A stretch of DNA of 64,000 nucleotides from Pseudonocardia sp. C8 (GCF_014267175.1 NZ_JACMTR010000002.1:3063501-3127500), one strand, 5' to 3'; shown: positions 44,485 through 54,264, counted from the first letter of the stretch. Notes: generated from the letters alone by a model not told the origin. Made by a program: numbers and translations.

Positions 44485-45452
44485 ACCTGCTCACCAAGCT
44501 CATCCTCCGGCGCCTCGCGGTGTCGGTGCTGGTCCTGCTCGTCGTCTCGCTGCTGATCTTCGCCGCGACGCTGCTGCTCCCCGGCGACCCGGCCCGCGCC
44601 ATCCTCGGCCAGCAGGCCACCCCGGAACGCGTCGCCGCGCTCACCGAGCAGCTGGGCCTCGACCGTCCGGCCTGGGAGCGCTACCTGTCCTGGCTCGGCG
44701 GCGTCCTCACCGGCGACCTCGGATACTCCGCCGCCACCCAGGGCCCGGTGGCGGAACTGCTCGGCGGACGGGTCACCGCGTCCGCACTGCTGCTCGTCCT
44801 CACCGCGGTGATCTCGACACCGGTCGCGCTCGCCCTGGGGACCTGGGCCGCGGTACGCCGGGCCACCCGGACCGACTCGGCGCTGTCCGGGGCCAGCCTG
44901 GTGCTGGCCGCGCTGCCCGAGTTCGTGATCGGTGTGCTGCTCGTGGTGCTGTTCGCGACCTCGGTGGTCCGGATCCTGCCCTCGGTGACGATCGCCCGGC
45001 CCGGTGAGCCGGTGTGGGCGCGGCCCGAGCAGCTGGTGCTGCCGGTGCTCACGCTCGCCCTGGTCGTCGTCCCCTACGTCATCCGGATGACCCGGGCGAC
45101 GCTGTCCGAGTCGCTCGACGCCGGCTTCGTCGAGATGGCCCGGCTCAAGGGCCTGCCCGAGCGGACCGTGCTGTTCCGGCACGCCGTGCCGCACACGATC
45201 GGGCCGGTCGCCCAGGTCATCGCGCTGCAGCTGGCGTGGCTGGCCGGGGGCGTCGTCGTCGTGGAGTTCCTGTTCCGCTACCCCGGCATCGGGCAGGCGC
45301 TGATCGACGCCGTCGCCAACCGGGACGTCCAGGTGGTGCAGGCGATCACGCTGATCATCGCGGCGTTCTACGTGCTGGTGAACCTGGCCGCGGACGTCGC
45401 GGGGATCCTCGCCGACCCGCGGATCCGTCACTCGGGAGGGATGTCCGCATGA
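44481..45452 (+). CDS. ABC importer permease, DppB type
   Basis: A 323-residue inner-membrane permease with six helices. The N-terminal segment RRLAVSVLVLLVVSLLIF and LLPGDPAR with GLDRPAWERYLSWL are typical of DppB/OppB. The EAA loop is MARLKGLPERTVLFRHAVPH. The ATG overlaps the binding-protein stop, and the stop overlaps the next ATG. Confidence 0.94.
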   Translation: MNLLTKLILRRLAVSVLVLLVVSLLIFAATLLLPGDPARAILGQQATPERVAALTEQLGLDRPAWERYLSWLGGVLTGDLGYSAATQGPVAELLGGRVTASALLLVLTAVISTPVALALGTWAAVRRATRTDSALSGASLVLAALPEFVIGVLLVVLFATSVVRILPSVTIARPGEPVWARPEQLVLPVLTLALVVVPYVIRMTRATLSESLDAGFVEMARLKGLPERTVLFRHAVPHTIGPVAQVIALQLAWLAGGVVVVEFLFRYPGIGQALIDAVANRDVQVVQAITLIIAAFYVLVNLAADVAGILADPRIRHSGGMSA

Positions 45453-46306
45453 GCGCACCCACCGTGCCCTCGGGGCTGCTGACGCGGACCTTCCGCCGGC
45501 GCCAGGCCCGGATCGGCGCCGTACTGACCCTGGTCGTCGTCGCGGTCGCGCTGCTCGGGCCGGTGCTCGGCCCGGCGCTGACCGGCTACGGCGTCGACGA
45601 CTTCGCCGGCCGCCCGTTCCGGGCCGACGGCCTCGCCGGCACCGACGACCTGGGCCGCGACGTGCTCACCCGGTTCCTCGCCGGCGGCGGCCCGGTGCTG
45701 CTGTACGCGCTGGCCGCGACCGCCATCGGCATCGTCGGCGGCGCGGTTGCCGGGATGCTCGCCGGGTACTCGGGCGGCCGCCTCGACACGCTGATCATGC
45801 GGGGCGGGGACGTGCTGCTGTCGTTCCCGCAGCTCGTGCTCGCGTTGCTGGCGGTGGCCGTGCTCGGCTCGTCCGGCTGGCTGCTGGTGCTGGTCATCGG
45901 CATCACCCACATCCCCCGGGTCGCCCGGGTCGCCCGGCAGGCGACCCTCGCCGTCGCGACCCAGGACTACGTGCTCGCGGCCCGGATGTACGGCGTGCCG
46001 CGGCGGCGGATCCTCGCCACCGAGGTGCTGCCGAACATCACCGGACCGCTGATGGTGGAGCTCGGGCTGCGGCTGACGTACTCGATCGGCTACGTGGCCT
46101 CGCTGTCGTTCCTCGGCCTCGGCGTGCAGCCGCCGGCCGCGGACTGGGGCCTGCAGATCAACGAGAACCGGATCGCGCTGATCGTCGCGCCGTGGGGCGT
46201 GCTGCTGCCGGTGCTCGCGATCGCGGTGCTCACCGTCGGTACGAACATGATCACGGACGCGCTGGCGAAGGAGTCCGCGGACACCACCGGAGAGGCGGCG
46301 TCATGA
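45449..46306 (+). CDS. ABC importer permease, DppC type
   Basis: A 285-residue partner permease. Marks are GTDDLGRDVLTRFL after the first helix, the EAA loop AARMYGVPRRRILATEVLPN, and SFLGLGVQPPAADWG near the end. ATGA overlaps join it to both neighbours. Confidence 0.94.
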   Translation: MSAPTVPSGLLTRTFRRRQARIGAVLTLVVVAVALLGPVLGPALTGYGVDDFAGRPFRADGLAGTDDLGRDVLTRFLAGGGPVLLYALAATAIGIVGGAVAGMLAGYSGGRLDTLIMRGGDVLLSFPQLVLALLAVAVLGSSGWLLVLVIGITHIPRVARVARQATLAVATQDYVLAARMYGVPRRRILATEVLPNITGPLMVELGLRLTYSIGYVASLSFLGLGVQPPAADWGLQINENRIALIVAPWGVLLPVLAIAVLTVGTNMITDALAKESADTTGEAAS

Positions 46307-47880
46307 GCGACACGATCGAGTGCACCGGGCTGCGGGTGGCGACCACCGGCGGCCGGGAGGTGCTGCACGGGGTGGACTACGCCGTCGCGCCCGGCGAGAT
46401 CCTCGCCCTGGTCGGCGAGTCCGGATCGGGGAAGACGACGGCCGCGCTGGCCGCGCTCGGCCACTTCCGGACCGGGCTGGCGTGCACCGGAGGGACGATC
46501 ACCTTCCGCGGGCACACCGAGTCCCACGACGACCTGCTGGCGCTGCCCCCGGCGACACTGCGCGGGATCCGCGGCCGGCTGGTCTCCTACGTCCCGCAGG
46601 ATCCGGCGCTGTCACTGAACCCGCTGCTGCGCATCGGCACCCAGGTGTCCGAGGTGCTGGCCGCGCACGGCCACGAGGGGGTGGCCGAGGAGCGCGTCCG
46701 GGAGGTGCTGGCCGACGTCGGCCTGCCCACCGACGACGCGTTCCTGCGCCGCTACCCGCACCAGCTCTCCGGCGGGCAGCAGCAGCGGGTCGGGATCGCG
46801 GCCGCGTTCGCGAACCGGCCCGACGTCGTCGTCCTCGACGAGCCGACCACCGGGCTGGACGTCACCACCCAGGACCTGGTGCTGGAGACCGTGCGCCGGC
46901 TGGTCACCCGGTCCCGGACCGCGGCGCTCTACATCACCCACGACCTCGCGGTCGTCGCCGGGCTCGCGGACCGGGTCGCCGTGATGCAGGCCGGCGAGGT
47001 CGTGGAGACCGGGAGCGTGCAGCAGGTGCTGACCGCACCGGAGCACCCCTACACCCGGGCGCTGATCGCCGCCGTCCCCGACCTCGACAAGGCCGTCGAG
47101 CGGGGGCCGGCCCCGCCCGGCGACGGCACGCCGCTGCTGCGGGTGACCGGGGCCGGGAAGCGGTACGGGTCGAGGACGGTGCTCGACGGCGTCGACCTCG
47201 AGCTGTGGCCGGGCGAGTGCCTGATGCTGCTCGGCGAGTCCGGTTCCGGCAAGACCACGCTGGCCCGCGGCCTGTCCGGGCTGCTCGGCCTGGACACCGG
47301 CACGCTCACGCTCAAGGGCGAGGAGCTCGCCACACCGCGCAGCTACGCCCAGCTGCGCAGCGTGCAGTACGTGTTCCAGAGCCCGTTCGCCTCGCTCAAC
47401 CCGCGCCGCACGATCGGCAGCTCCCTGGAGGTGCCGTTGCGGCACCTCACCGACGCCGGGCCGGAGGCGCGCCGCGCGCGGGTGCTCGACATGCTCGGCC
47501 AGGTGCGGCTCGACGAATCGTTCGCCGGGCGCTACCCCGGCGGGCTCTCCGGCGGGGAACGCCAGCGGGCCGCCATCGCCCGGGCCCTCGTCACCGCCCC
47601 CGACGTGCTGGTCTGCGACGAGGTGACCTCGGCGCTGGACGTGTCGGTGCAGGCGTCGATCATCGAGCTGCTGGCGCTGGTGCGCCGCGAGCTCGGCACG
47701 GCGATGCTGTTCGTGACGCACAACATCGCGCTGGCCCGCGAGGTCGCCGACCGGATCGCGGTGCTGCAGGGCGGGCGGATCGTCGAGCAGGGCACCGTCT
47801 CCGAGGTGCTCGCGAACCCGCAGCACGACTACACCCGCCAGCTGCTGGAGCACACGCCGTCCATGGCGGCGGTGCGGTGA
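46303..47880 (+). CDS. ABC importer ATPase with two fused nucleotide-binding domains
   Basis: A 525-residue protein equal to DppD and DppF joined. Domain 1 has Walker A GESGSGKTTAAL and signature LSGGQQQRVGIAA; domain 2 has Walker A GESGSGKTTLARG and signature LSGGERQRAAIARA. Walker B and D-loops are intact in both (VVLDEPTTGLD; VCDEVTSALD). Such fusions are common in actinobacteria and make a complete ATPase dimer. The ATG overlaps the permease stop, and the stop overlaps the esterase GTG. Confidence 0.95.
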   Translation: MSDTIECTGLRVATTGGREVLHGVDYAVAPGEILALVGESGSGKTTAALAALGHFRTGLACTGGTITFRGHTESHDDLLALPPATLRGIRGRLVSYVPQDPALSLNPLLRIGTQVSEVLAAHGHEGVAEERVREVLADVGLPTDDAFLRRYPHQLSGGQQQRVGIAAAFANRPDVVVLDEPTTGLDVTTQDLVLETVRRLVTRSRTAALYITHDLAVVAGLADRVAVMQAGEVVETGSVQQVLTAPEHPYTRALIAAVPDLDKAVERGPAPPGDGTPLLRVTGAGKRYGSRTVLDGVDLELWPGECLMLLGESGSGKTTLARGLSGLLGLDTGTLTLKGEELATPRSYAQLRSVQYVFQSPFASLNPRRTIGSSLEVPLRHLTDAGPEARRARVLDMLGQVRLDESFAGRYPGGLSGGERQRAAIARALVTAPDVLVCDEVTSALDVSVQASIIELLALVRRELGTAMLFVTHNIALAREVADRIAVLQGGRIVEQGTVSEVLANPQHDYTRQLLEHTPSMAAVR

Positions 47881-49001
47881 GCGGGGACCCGCGGGGGACG
47901 GTGGCGCCGGGGTTCGGCGCGGTCGCCGACGCGTTCGCCGCCGTCCTCGCGGACACCCGGGGCGGGGCCGCGTTCTCCGTGGTCCGGGGCGGTGTGCCGC
48001 TGGTGGAGCTGCACGGCGGGCTCGCCGACCCGGACACCGGGCGACCGTGGGACGCGGACACCGTCGCGGTGCTGTTCTCCGGCACGAAGGGCCTGGCCGC
48101 GGCCGCCGCGGCGGACGTGCTCGACCCCGACCTGCCGGTCGCCCGGTACTGGCCGGAGTTCGCCGCGGCCGGCAAGGACACGGTGACGGTCGCGCAGGTG
48201 CTCGCGCACACCGCCGGGCTGCCCTACCTCGACCCGGATCCCGCACCCGGGTCCCCGGTGGACGACCGGGCCTCGGCGGCCGTGCTGGCCCGCCAGGCCC
48301 CGCTGTGGGAGCCCGGCAGCCGGGTCGCCTACCACGCCCTGACCTGGGGTCACCTGGTCGCCGAGCTGCTGGTCCGGGCCACCGGGCGGGACCCCCGCCG
48401 GGTCGTCGAGGACGTCGTCGCCCGGGTTCCCGGCGCCCGCGTGCACCTGGGCTCGGCACCCCTGCCGGCCCGGATCGTCCGCGCGCCCGGCTACCGGATC
48501 TCCACCTTCCTGCAGGACGATCCCGGACGCCGCCGGATCGTCGAGCGCATGTACCGGGCGCTGCTCGACGACACCGACACGGTCAACTCCCCGGCCTGGT
48601 ACCGGTCGGGCGCGCTGGCCGGTGCCGGGGTGGCCGGTGCCCCGGCGGTCGCCCGGTTCTACGCGGCGCTGGCCGACCCGGCGCGCTCCCCCGTCGCCGC
48701 TGCGGCGCTCGAGCGGGCCACCCGCCCGCACGCGGCCGGGCTCGACGCGATCAACGACCGGCCGCTGCGGTTCGGGCTGGGCTTCGAGCTGGCCGACCCG
48801 ATCGGCACCTACGGCCCGGAACCGGTCGCGTTCGGGCACAGCGGCGCCGGCGGCGGGCGGCACGGGACGTGGCCGGAGCGCGGGATCGGGTTCTCGTTCG
48901 TCACCAACGAGATGCGCGCCGAGGACGTCGACGACCGCGCGTCGACTCTCCTCGGCGCGCTGCACGCGTGCCTCGCGGGCACGCGCGTCCCTAGCTGGTG
49001 A
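47877..49001 (+). CDS. Serine hydrolase, class C beta-lactamase-like/family VIII esterase
   Basis: A 374-residue cytoplasmic-looking serine hydrolase. The nucleophile motif SGTK (Ser68, Lys71) is the SxxK of the family. A later Tyr in VAYHALTWGH and HSGAGG complete the site. No signal peptide is seen. The GTG overlaps the fused ATPase stop, so it belongs to the importer operon. A role in splitting an ester brought in by the importer, such as an acylcarnitine, is an attractive guess. Its 3' end overlaps the convergent TetR gene by 11 bases. A 69-bp stretch of it (48852-48920) is duplicated at 54846. Confidence 0.88.
   Translation: MSGDPRGTVAPGFGAVADAFAAVLADTRGGAAFSVVRGGVPLVELHGGLADPDTGRPWDADTVAVLFSGTKGLAAAAAADVLDPDLPVARYWPEFAAAGKDTVTVAQVLAHTAGLPYLDPDPAPGSPVDDRASAAVLARQAPLWEPGSRVAYHALTWGHLVAELLVRATGRDPRRVVEDVVARVPGARVHLGSAPLPARIVRAPGYRISTFLQDDPGRRRIVERMYRALLDDTDTVNSPAWYRSGALAGAGVAGAPAVARFYAALADPARSPVAAAALERATRPHAAGLDAINDRPLRFGLGFELADPIGTYGPEPVAFGHSGAGGGRHGTWPERGIGFSFVTNEMRAEDVDDRASTLLGALHACLAGTRVPSW
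48852..48920 (+). repeat. 69-bp direct repeat, left copy (inside the esterase gene)
   Basis: This piece of the esterase gene matches 54846-54914 at 65 of 69 positions by my alignment, in the same orientation. It brackets the lower-G+C island together with the right copy. Confidence 0.85.
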
Positions 49002-49560
49002 GGGACGCGGCGAGAAGCTCGACCGTGGCATCGATCCGCTCCGCGTCACCGGTGCTGAGGAAGTCCACGATGAGGCCGGTGAGCGCCGCCAGCATCAACG
49101 AAGCCATCAGCTCGGCTTCGTGACGGTCGCGGCCTTCGGAGACGAGCCATGTGGCGAAGTAGTCGGTCCAGTACGCCTGCAGATCCCGGCGCCTGGTTTC
49201 GGAGATCGCCGCCGTGTCGGCGGTCAGCATCGCCTCCATGTTCAGCCGCGGGAACGCGAACCGTTCCGGCTTCTCCCGCCACCAGCTCCACAGCGCTCTC
49301 AACGCCTCTGCGACGGTCAGTGCGGGGTGCTCGTCCCGCAGCTCGGTCAACATGTCCAACGTGGATGCGCGTGCGCGGCTCAGCGCCGCATCGATGAGCC
49401 CGTCCTTCGAACCGAACTGGTAGGAGATCGTGTTCGTGCTGACCCCGAGATAGGCAGCCAGCTTCCGCATCGAGAGCCCCGCGAGCCCGTGCTCGGCGAG
49501 GAAGGCGACGGCACAGTCGAGGACCTCGTCGGCACGGTCGGGATGAGCAGGCCGGCCCAT
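48991..49560 (-). CDS. TetR-family repressor of the island
   Basis: A 189-residue TetR protein. The DNA-binding part is LSMRKLAAYLGVSTNTISYQFGSKDGLIDA (recognition helix at residues 40-50). The rest is an alpha-helical ligand domain ending ELLAASLTS. ATG 49560 has AAGGGG just upstream; a longer start at 49602 adds 14 residues. It is divergent from the ABC importer operon and the inverted repeat 49648-49667 lies between them, so it likely controls that operon. Codon use is less G+C-biased than in the genes before it, as elsewhere in the island. Confidence 0.88.
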   Translation of the reverse strand: MGRPAHPDRADEVLDCAVAFLAEHGLAGLSMRKLAAYLGVSTNTISYQFGSKDGLIDAALSRARASTLDMLTELRDEHPALTVAEALRALWSWWREKPERFAFPRLNMEAMLTADTAAISETRRRDLQAYWTDYFATWLVSEGRDRHEAELMASLMLAALTGLIVDFLSTGDAERIDATVELLAASLTS

Positions 49561-49627
49561 GCACGCCCCTTCTTCCGTTGACGACCGATGGTAGCTGCAC
49601 ACCCCGGATCGGCCGGACGGTCACCTC

Positions 49628-49667
49628 TTGACCCCGCTTGGAACGATCGTTACGTTCGCTTGTAACG
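49628..49667 (+). promoter_or_regulatory. Promoter and TetR operator of the importer operon
   Basis: TTGACC (49628-49633) and TACGTT (49651-49656) with a 17-base spacer make a good promoter. The inverted repeat CGTTAC-N8-GTAACG (49648-49667) covers the -10. A second small palindrome AACGATCGTT lies at 49642-49651. A TetR repressor binding here would block the rightward operon. The leader is then about 115 bases long. Confidence 0.6.
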
Positions 49668-49777
49668 GTTGTCACGTATACGCCCGTCGGCCCGCGCCCA
49701 CGTGGGGCGACGCCGTGCCCCGCCCCACCGGCCACGGAGTCTCCGCCCGGTGATGACCGGCAGGAGGAGCAGTACCA

Positions 49778-51019
49778 GTGATCGAGATTCAGGAACTCAG
49801 CAGGGTGTTCGGACTCGGCGACGACGCAGCTCGACGCGCACTGGCCACCGAGAACCCGGTCGGCACCGTACGCGCCGCCGGAGGTCACCTCGCCGTGCAC
49901 GACGTGGACCTCACCATCGAGCGTGGCGAGCTGTTCGTGGTCATGGGGCTCTCGGGTTCGGGCAAGTCGACCCTGATCCGGATGCTCAACGGCCTCGTCC
50001 GGCCCACGACCGGCAGAGTCCGGATCGACGGCCAGGACCTGCTCACGTTGCGCGGGGCGGCGCTGCAGACGATGCGCAACCGAACGGTGAGCATGGTCTT
50101 CCAGAACTTCGGACTGCTGCCGCACAAGTCGGTCCGCGACAACGCCGGCTACGGGCTGTCGGTGCGCGGAGTCAACCGGCGCGAACGACGTGAGCGTGCG
50201 GACTGGGCGCTGGCAGAGGTCGGGCTCGCCGACTGGGGCGACCGATTTCCCGGCGAGCTTTCGGGCGGGATGCAACAGCGCGTCGGACTGGCTCGGGCGC
50301 TGGCCACGGACGCCGAGGTCCTGCTCATGGACGAGCCCTACAGCGCACTCGACCCCCTGATCCGCACCGAGATGCAGGACCTGCTGCTACGTCTGCAATC
50401 CGAGCTCCACCGGACGATCGTGTTCGTCACCCACGACCTCAACGAAGCGGTGAAACTGGGTGACCGGGTCATGGTGATGCGTGACGGGCGGTCGGCCCAG
50501 CTCGGGACGGCACTGGACATCATCAACGCCCCGGCAGACGGCTACATCCGTGACTTCACCGCCGGCATCGACCGGACGCGGGCACTCACCGCCGAGATGA
50601 TCCTGCGCGAGCCGCTGCTGAGCGCCCGGGTCGTCGAGCACCCGGAGGACGTCCTGGTCAGGCTGGAGAACGCCGAGGCGAACGGTGTGTTCGTCCTCGA
50701 CGACGATGGTGTCCTGCTGGGGATCGCCCGTGACGACACCCTCGCGCATGCCGTTCGGCACCGCGCGACCACCCTGCACCCGGCCCTCGTCGACGACTAC
50801 GAGACCGTGGCTCGGGACCGCCCGTTGACCGAGCTGTGCCGGCGAGTGGGGCAGTGGCCGGTCCCGCTCGCGGTCGTCGACGACCAGTACCGCCTCCTCG
50901 GTGTCGTCCCGCGGGCCGCACTCCTCGCCGCACTCGCCACGCCAGTCCCCGACATCGATGGTCGCGGGGGGTCCTCCGACGACCCGTGCGTGGCCCAGGA
51001 GGAGGCCGTCCGTGCCTGA
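49778..51019 (+). CDS. Glycine-betaine-type ABC importer ATPase with CBS domains
   Basis: A 413-residue ProV/OpuAA-type ATPase. The N-terminus is that of the quaternary-amine group ([14 protein letters not shown]). Walker [10 protein letters not shown] is at residues 57-65, signature [14 protein letters not shown], Walker [15 protein letters not shown]. Two CBS motifs follow (about 290-400, e.g. [18 protein letters not shown]), a usual osmosensing/regulatory part. GTG with AGGAGGAG upstream. The permease starts 8 bases before its stop. Substrate: a betaine-like compound by family, not proven. Confidence 0.93.
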   Translation: MIEIQELSRVFGLGDDAARRALATENPVGTVRAAGGHLAVHDVDLTIERGELFVVMGLSGSGKSTLIRMLNGLVRPTTGRVRIDGQDLLTLRGAALQTMRNRTVSMVFQNFGLLPHKSVRDNAGYGLSVRGVNRRERRERADWALAEVGLADWGDRFPGELSGGMQQRVGLARALATDAEVLLMDEPYSALDPLIRTEMQDLLLRLQSELHRTIVFVTHDLNEAVKLGDRVMVMRDGRSAQLGTALDIINAPADGYIRDFTAGIDRTRALTAEMILREPLLSARVVEHPEDVLVRLENAEANGVFVLDDDGVLLGIARDDTLAHAVRHRATTLHPALVDDYETVARDRPLTELCRRVGQWPVPLAVVDDQYRLLGVVPRAALLAALATPVPDIDGRGGSSDDPCVAQEEAVRA

Positions 51020-51929
51020 GATCGATCTCGGATCCTTCGCAGCCGCTCTCGTCGACTGGATGCAGGACAGCCTCCAACCGCTGTTCGACACCGTGTCGAG
51101 CCTTGTATCGGCGCTGGTCGAGGTGGTCACCGCAGCGCTGGCAGGTCCCCCGGCGCTGGTCACGATCGCCGTTCTGGTGGCCCTCGCAGTTGCCACCCGT
51201 CGCCCTGCGTTCATCGGATACGCGGTCCTGTCGCTGCTGCTGATCAATGCGATGGGGTTGTGGACCGACGCCATGCACACACTCGCTCTCGTTCTCGTCG
51301 CCGCCGTCGTCGCGCTGATGATCGGCATACCCCTGGGGATCGTGACCGCATACAGCCGGACCGTCGCGTTCGTCGTGCGCCCGATGCTCGACCTTGCGCA
51401 GACGATGCCGGTCTTCGTCTACCTGATTCCTGCGGTGTTCCTGTTCGGCATCGGCGCGACACCAGGTGTGGTCGCCACCATCGTTTTCGCGGTCGCTCCG
51501 GCGGTTCGACTCACCGAGTTGGGCATTCGTGAAGTCGATCCCTCGGTGGTCGAGGCGGCCGTCTCCTTCGGTGCCGGTCGATGGCAGATCCTGACCGAGG
51601 TGCACCTGCCCCTCGCGATGCGATCGATCATGACCGGGGTCAACCAGGTGATCATGATGTCGCTCTCCATGGTCGTCATCGCCGGGATGGTCGGCGCCGA
51701 CGGTCTCGGCGAGCTCGTCGTCCAGGCGGTGTCGTCGCTGGATGTCGCCGGCGGCTTCCAGAGCGGCCTCGCCGTCGTCCTCCTCGCGATTTACCTGGAC
51801 CGGCTCTCCGGATCGGTCGCAACCTCACCTGGCGGTCGCCCCCGCGGCACCGTCGCCGGACTGCTCGGTCGCCGGGGCCCCACCACGACGCCGGACAAGC
51901 CCGGCACGACCTCGCCCGCTCCGGCCTGA
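51012..51929 (+). CDS. Glycine-betaine-type ABC importer permease
   Basis: A 305-residue ProW/OpuAB permease with about seven helices. Marks are IGIPLGIVTAYSR, LDLAQTMPVFVYLIPAVFLFG, VAPAVRLTELGIREV, and the EAA loop AAVSFGAGRWQILTEVHLPLA. The GTG at 51012 overlaps the ATPase stop by 8 bases and has GGAGG upstream. The C-terminus has a short Pro/Thr-rich tail. Confidence 0.93.
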   Translation: MPEIDLGSFAAALVDWMQDSLQPLFDTVSSLVSALVEVVTAALAGPPALVTIAVLVALAVATRRPAFIGYAVLSLLLINAMGLWTDAMHTLALVLVAAVVALMIGIPLGIVTAYSRTVAFVVRPMLDLAQTMPVFVYLIPAVFLFGIGATPGVVATIVFAVAPAVRLTELGIREVDPSVVEAAVSFGAGRWQILTEVHLPLAMRSIMTGVNQVIMMSLSMVVIAGMVGADGLGELVVQAVSSLDVAGGFQSGLAVVLLAIYLDRLSGSVATSPGGRPRGTVAGLLGRRGPTTTPDKPGTTSPAPA

Positions 51930-51959
51930 CCGCTTCCCCTGACGTTGAAAGGCATTCCC

Positions 51960-52850
51960 ATGACATGTCGTGCTTGGACCAGATCCGTCGCCCTCGCGCT
52001 CACCACCGTCCTTGCCGTTGTCCTCTCCGCGTGCGGGACAACGTCCTCGGCCGGCTCGACGGACAAGGAGATCACCCTCGGCCTGTTGAGCTGGGAGGAA
52101 TCGACTGCAGTCGGCAACGTCTGGGCCGTGCTACTGGAGAGCCGTGGCTATCAGGTCACCCTGCAGCAGGTCGACGCCGGCCCGGCGTTCGATGCAACGG
52201 CCCGGAGCCAGATCGACGTCCTGCTCGAAATGTGGCCGAACTACCATGCCGAGTACATGAAGAAGTACGAGGGAAAGATTGCCTCCCTCGGCCAGTGGTA
52301 CGAGCCGACAGACATCAACCTCACCGTTCCCGACTATGTCACGAATGTGAACTCCATCGCCGACCTCCGAGGCAAGGAGAGCGAGTTCGGTGATCGGATC
52401 GTCGGTATCGAGGCCGGCTCGACGACGATGAAGCTGCTTGCCGAGGATGTCGCGCCCGCATACGGCCTGACCGGCTACGATCTCGTCCAGAGCAGCACTC
52501 CCGCGATGCTCGCCGAGCTCCGGAAGGCCGTGGCCGAGCAACGACCGATCGTCGTGTCGCTGTGGAAGCCCCACTGGGCCTACGCCGAGCTGCCCCTGAA
52601 GTCGCTGGCCGACCCTCAGAAGAAGTTCGGCGGCGCCGGAACCATCGACACGGTCGCCGCCGTAGATTTCGCGAGGGAGAATCCTGACGTCGCCGAGATG
52701 TTCGGACGGTTCTCGCTCGACGAACAGCAACTGGCCGACCTCATGCTCTCACTGGAGAGGGCCGGCAAGGGCAATGAACGCGCCGGAGCCCAGGCCTGGA
52801 TCGACGCCAACCGGCAGCTGACAGATCGGTGGCTCGGCGCCGGACGGTGA
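51960..52850 (+). CDS. Glycine-betaine-type ABC solute-binding lipoprotein
   Basis: A 296-residue OpuAC/ProX-type binding protein. The signal peptide ends in the lipobox VLSACG. Body marks are ITLGLLSWEESTAVGNVW, DVLLEMWPNYHAEY (a Trp that could take part in a quaternary-ammonium cage) and SLWKPHWAYAELPLKSL, the family signature. ATG 51960 has GAAAGG before it; a TTG at 51945 would add 5 residues. The ligand may be a betaine or a sulfonium analogue. Confidence 0.93.
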   Translation: MTCRAWTRSVALALTTVLAVVLSACGTTSSAGSTDKEITLGLLSWEESTAVGNVWAVLLESRGYQVTLQQVDAGPAFDATARSQIDVLLEMWPNYHAEYMKKYEGKIASLGQWYEPTDINLTVPDYVTNVNSIADLRGKESEFGDRIVGIEAGSTTMKLLAEDVAPAYGLTGYDLVQSSTPAMLAELRKAVAEQRPIVVSLWKPHWAYAELPLKSLADPQKKFGGAGTIDTVAAVDFARENPDVAEMFGRFSLDEQQLADLMLSLERAGKGNERAGAQAWIDANRQLTDRWLGAGR

Positions 52851-52911
52851 GGCGGTCGACTCGCGATCGCCGACCCCGCATCAGCATCCTCAACGTGAAG
52901 ATCGGAGAGCC

Positions 52912-54264
52912 ATGCCCGAGAACCGTCCGCGTTCGGACCAGATGAGCCTCGGCATCGTCCTGTCGCCGACGACCGCGCACATCGCCGGCTGGCGGAGTCC
53001 CGACGCGGTGTCGAACGCCGGCGCGACGTTCGAATTCTTCCGGGAATCCGCGGCGACTGCCGAGCGGTCCGCATTCGACTTCGTCTTCCTCGCCGATGAG
53101 CTCTGCCCGCCCGACGCACCCGCAGAGGTCCTCAGCCTCGATCCGGTCATCTACCGGTACGAACCGATCACGCTCGCCTCGGCGCTGTCGGTCTGCACGA
53201 CGACGATCGGGATCGTGGTGACACAGACCACGACCTACAACGAGCCGTACCACCTGGCTCGGAAGCTTGCATCCATCGACAACCTCAGCAACGGCCGCAT
53301 CGGATGGAATCTCGTGACCTCGTACGTCGAGGCGGAGGCACGGAACTTCAGCCATGGCGAGCATGCCGAGTACACCGACCGGTACGCCCGGGCGGCCGAG
53401 TTCTTCGAGGTCGCCGCGGGCCTCTGGGACAGCTGGGACGACGACGCCTTCGTACTGGACAAGAGCACGGGCAGGTACTTCGACCCGACCAAGATGCACC
53501 CGCTCAACCACAAGGGGGACTACTTCTCCGTCGCCGGACCACTGAACGTGATCCGCTCCCCCCAGGGCAGACCGGTCCTCGTCCAGGCCGGGGCGTCCGA
53601 GCCCGGGCTCGATCTCGCAGCGCGATTCGCCGAGACCGCGTTCACGGCCCAGCAGAATCTCGCCTCGGGCCAGGCCTACTACCGTGATCTCAAGCAGCGC
53701 ATGCGGTCCTACGGGCGGCCTGACGACGCGCTTCGAGTCATCGCAGGCGTGTTCCCCGTCATCGGCGGGACCATCGCGGAGGCGGAGGCGAGGTACCGGG
53801 ACCTCCAAGAGCTCATTCTGCCGGAAATCGGGCTGACCCGGCTGTCCCAACTCCTGGGCTTCGATGTGACCGAGATGTCGCTCGACGAACCCCTGCCGAA
53901 CGAGATCCCCGAGACGAACAGCTACCAGAGCCGGCAGCGTCTCATCATCGAGATGGCCAGGCGGGACCGGCTGACTCTACGGGAACTCTACTTGCGGGTC
54001 GTGACGTCCTACGGGCACCGAACCGTTCTCGGCACCCCGGAGACGGTAGCCGACACGCTCGAGGAGTGGTTCGAGGCGCGAGCCGCCGACGGCTTCATGG
54101 TGATGGCACCGGTCATGCCGTCCGGGCTCGCCGAGTTCACCTCGGCAGTCGTCCCGGAACTCCGTCGCAGGGGGCTGTTCCGCGACGACTACTCCGGTGC
54201 GACCCTCCGGTCCCACCTCGGCCTCAGCCGACCCGAGCGCGGCGCACCGCTCGCCCAGCCATGA
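52912..54264 (+). CDS. Flavin-dependent monooxygenase, NtaA/SnaA/DszA group
   Basis: A 450-residue bacterial-luciferase-like monooxygenase using reduced FMN. Marks of the group are FFRESAATAERSAFDFVFLAD, LDPVIYRYEPITLASAL, SNGRIGWNLVTS, NFSHGEHAEYTDRYARAAEF and the loop PLNHKGDYFSVAGPLN. Known members attack C-N or C-S bonds in nitrilotriacetate, EDTA, dimethyl sulfide and dibenzothiophene sulfone. GGAGAG before the ATG. The reductase gene overlaps its stop. With the betaine-type importer it probably starts breakdown of an imported amine or sulfur compound. Confidence 0.92.
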   Translation: MPENRPRSDQMSLGIVLSPTTAHIAGWRSPDAVSNAGATFEFFRESAATAERSAFDFVFLADELCPPDAPAEVLSLDPVIYRYEPITLASALSVCTTTIGIVVTQTTTYNEPYHLARKLASIDNLSNGRIGWNLVTSYVEAEARNFSHGEHAEYTDRYARAAEFFEVAAGLWDSWDDDAFVLDKSTGRYFDPTKMHPLNHKGDYFSVAGPLNVIRSPQGRPVLVQAGASEPGLDLAARFAETAFTAQQNLASGQAYYRDLKQRMRSYGRPDDALRVIAGVFPVIGGTIAEAEARYRDLQELILPEIGLTRLSQLLGFDVTEMSLDEPLPNEIPETNSYQSRQRLIIEMARRDRLTLRELYLRVVTSYGHRTVLGTPETVADTLEEWFEARAADGFMVMAPVMPSGLAEFTSAVVPELRRRGLFRDDYSGATLRSHLGLSRPERGAPLAQP

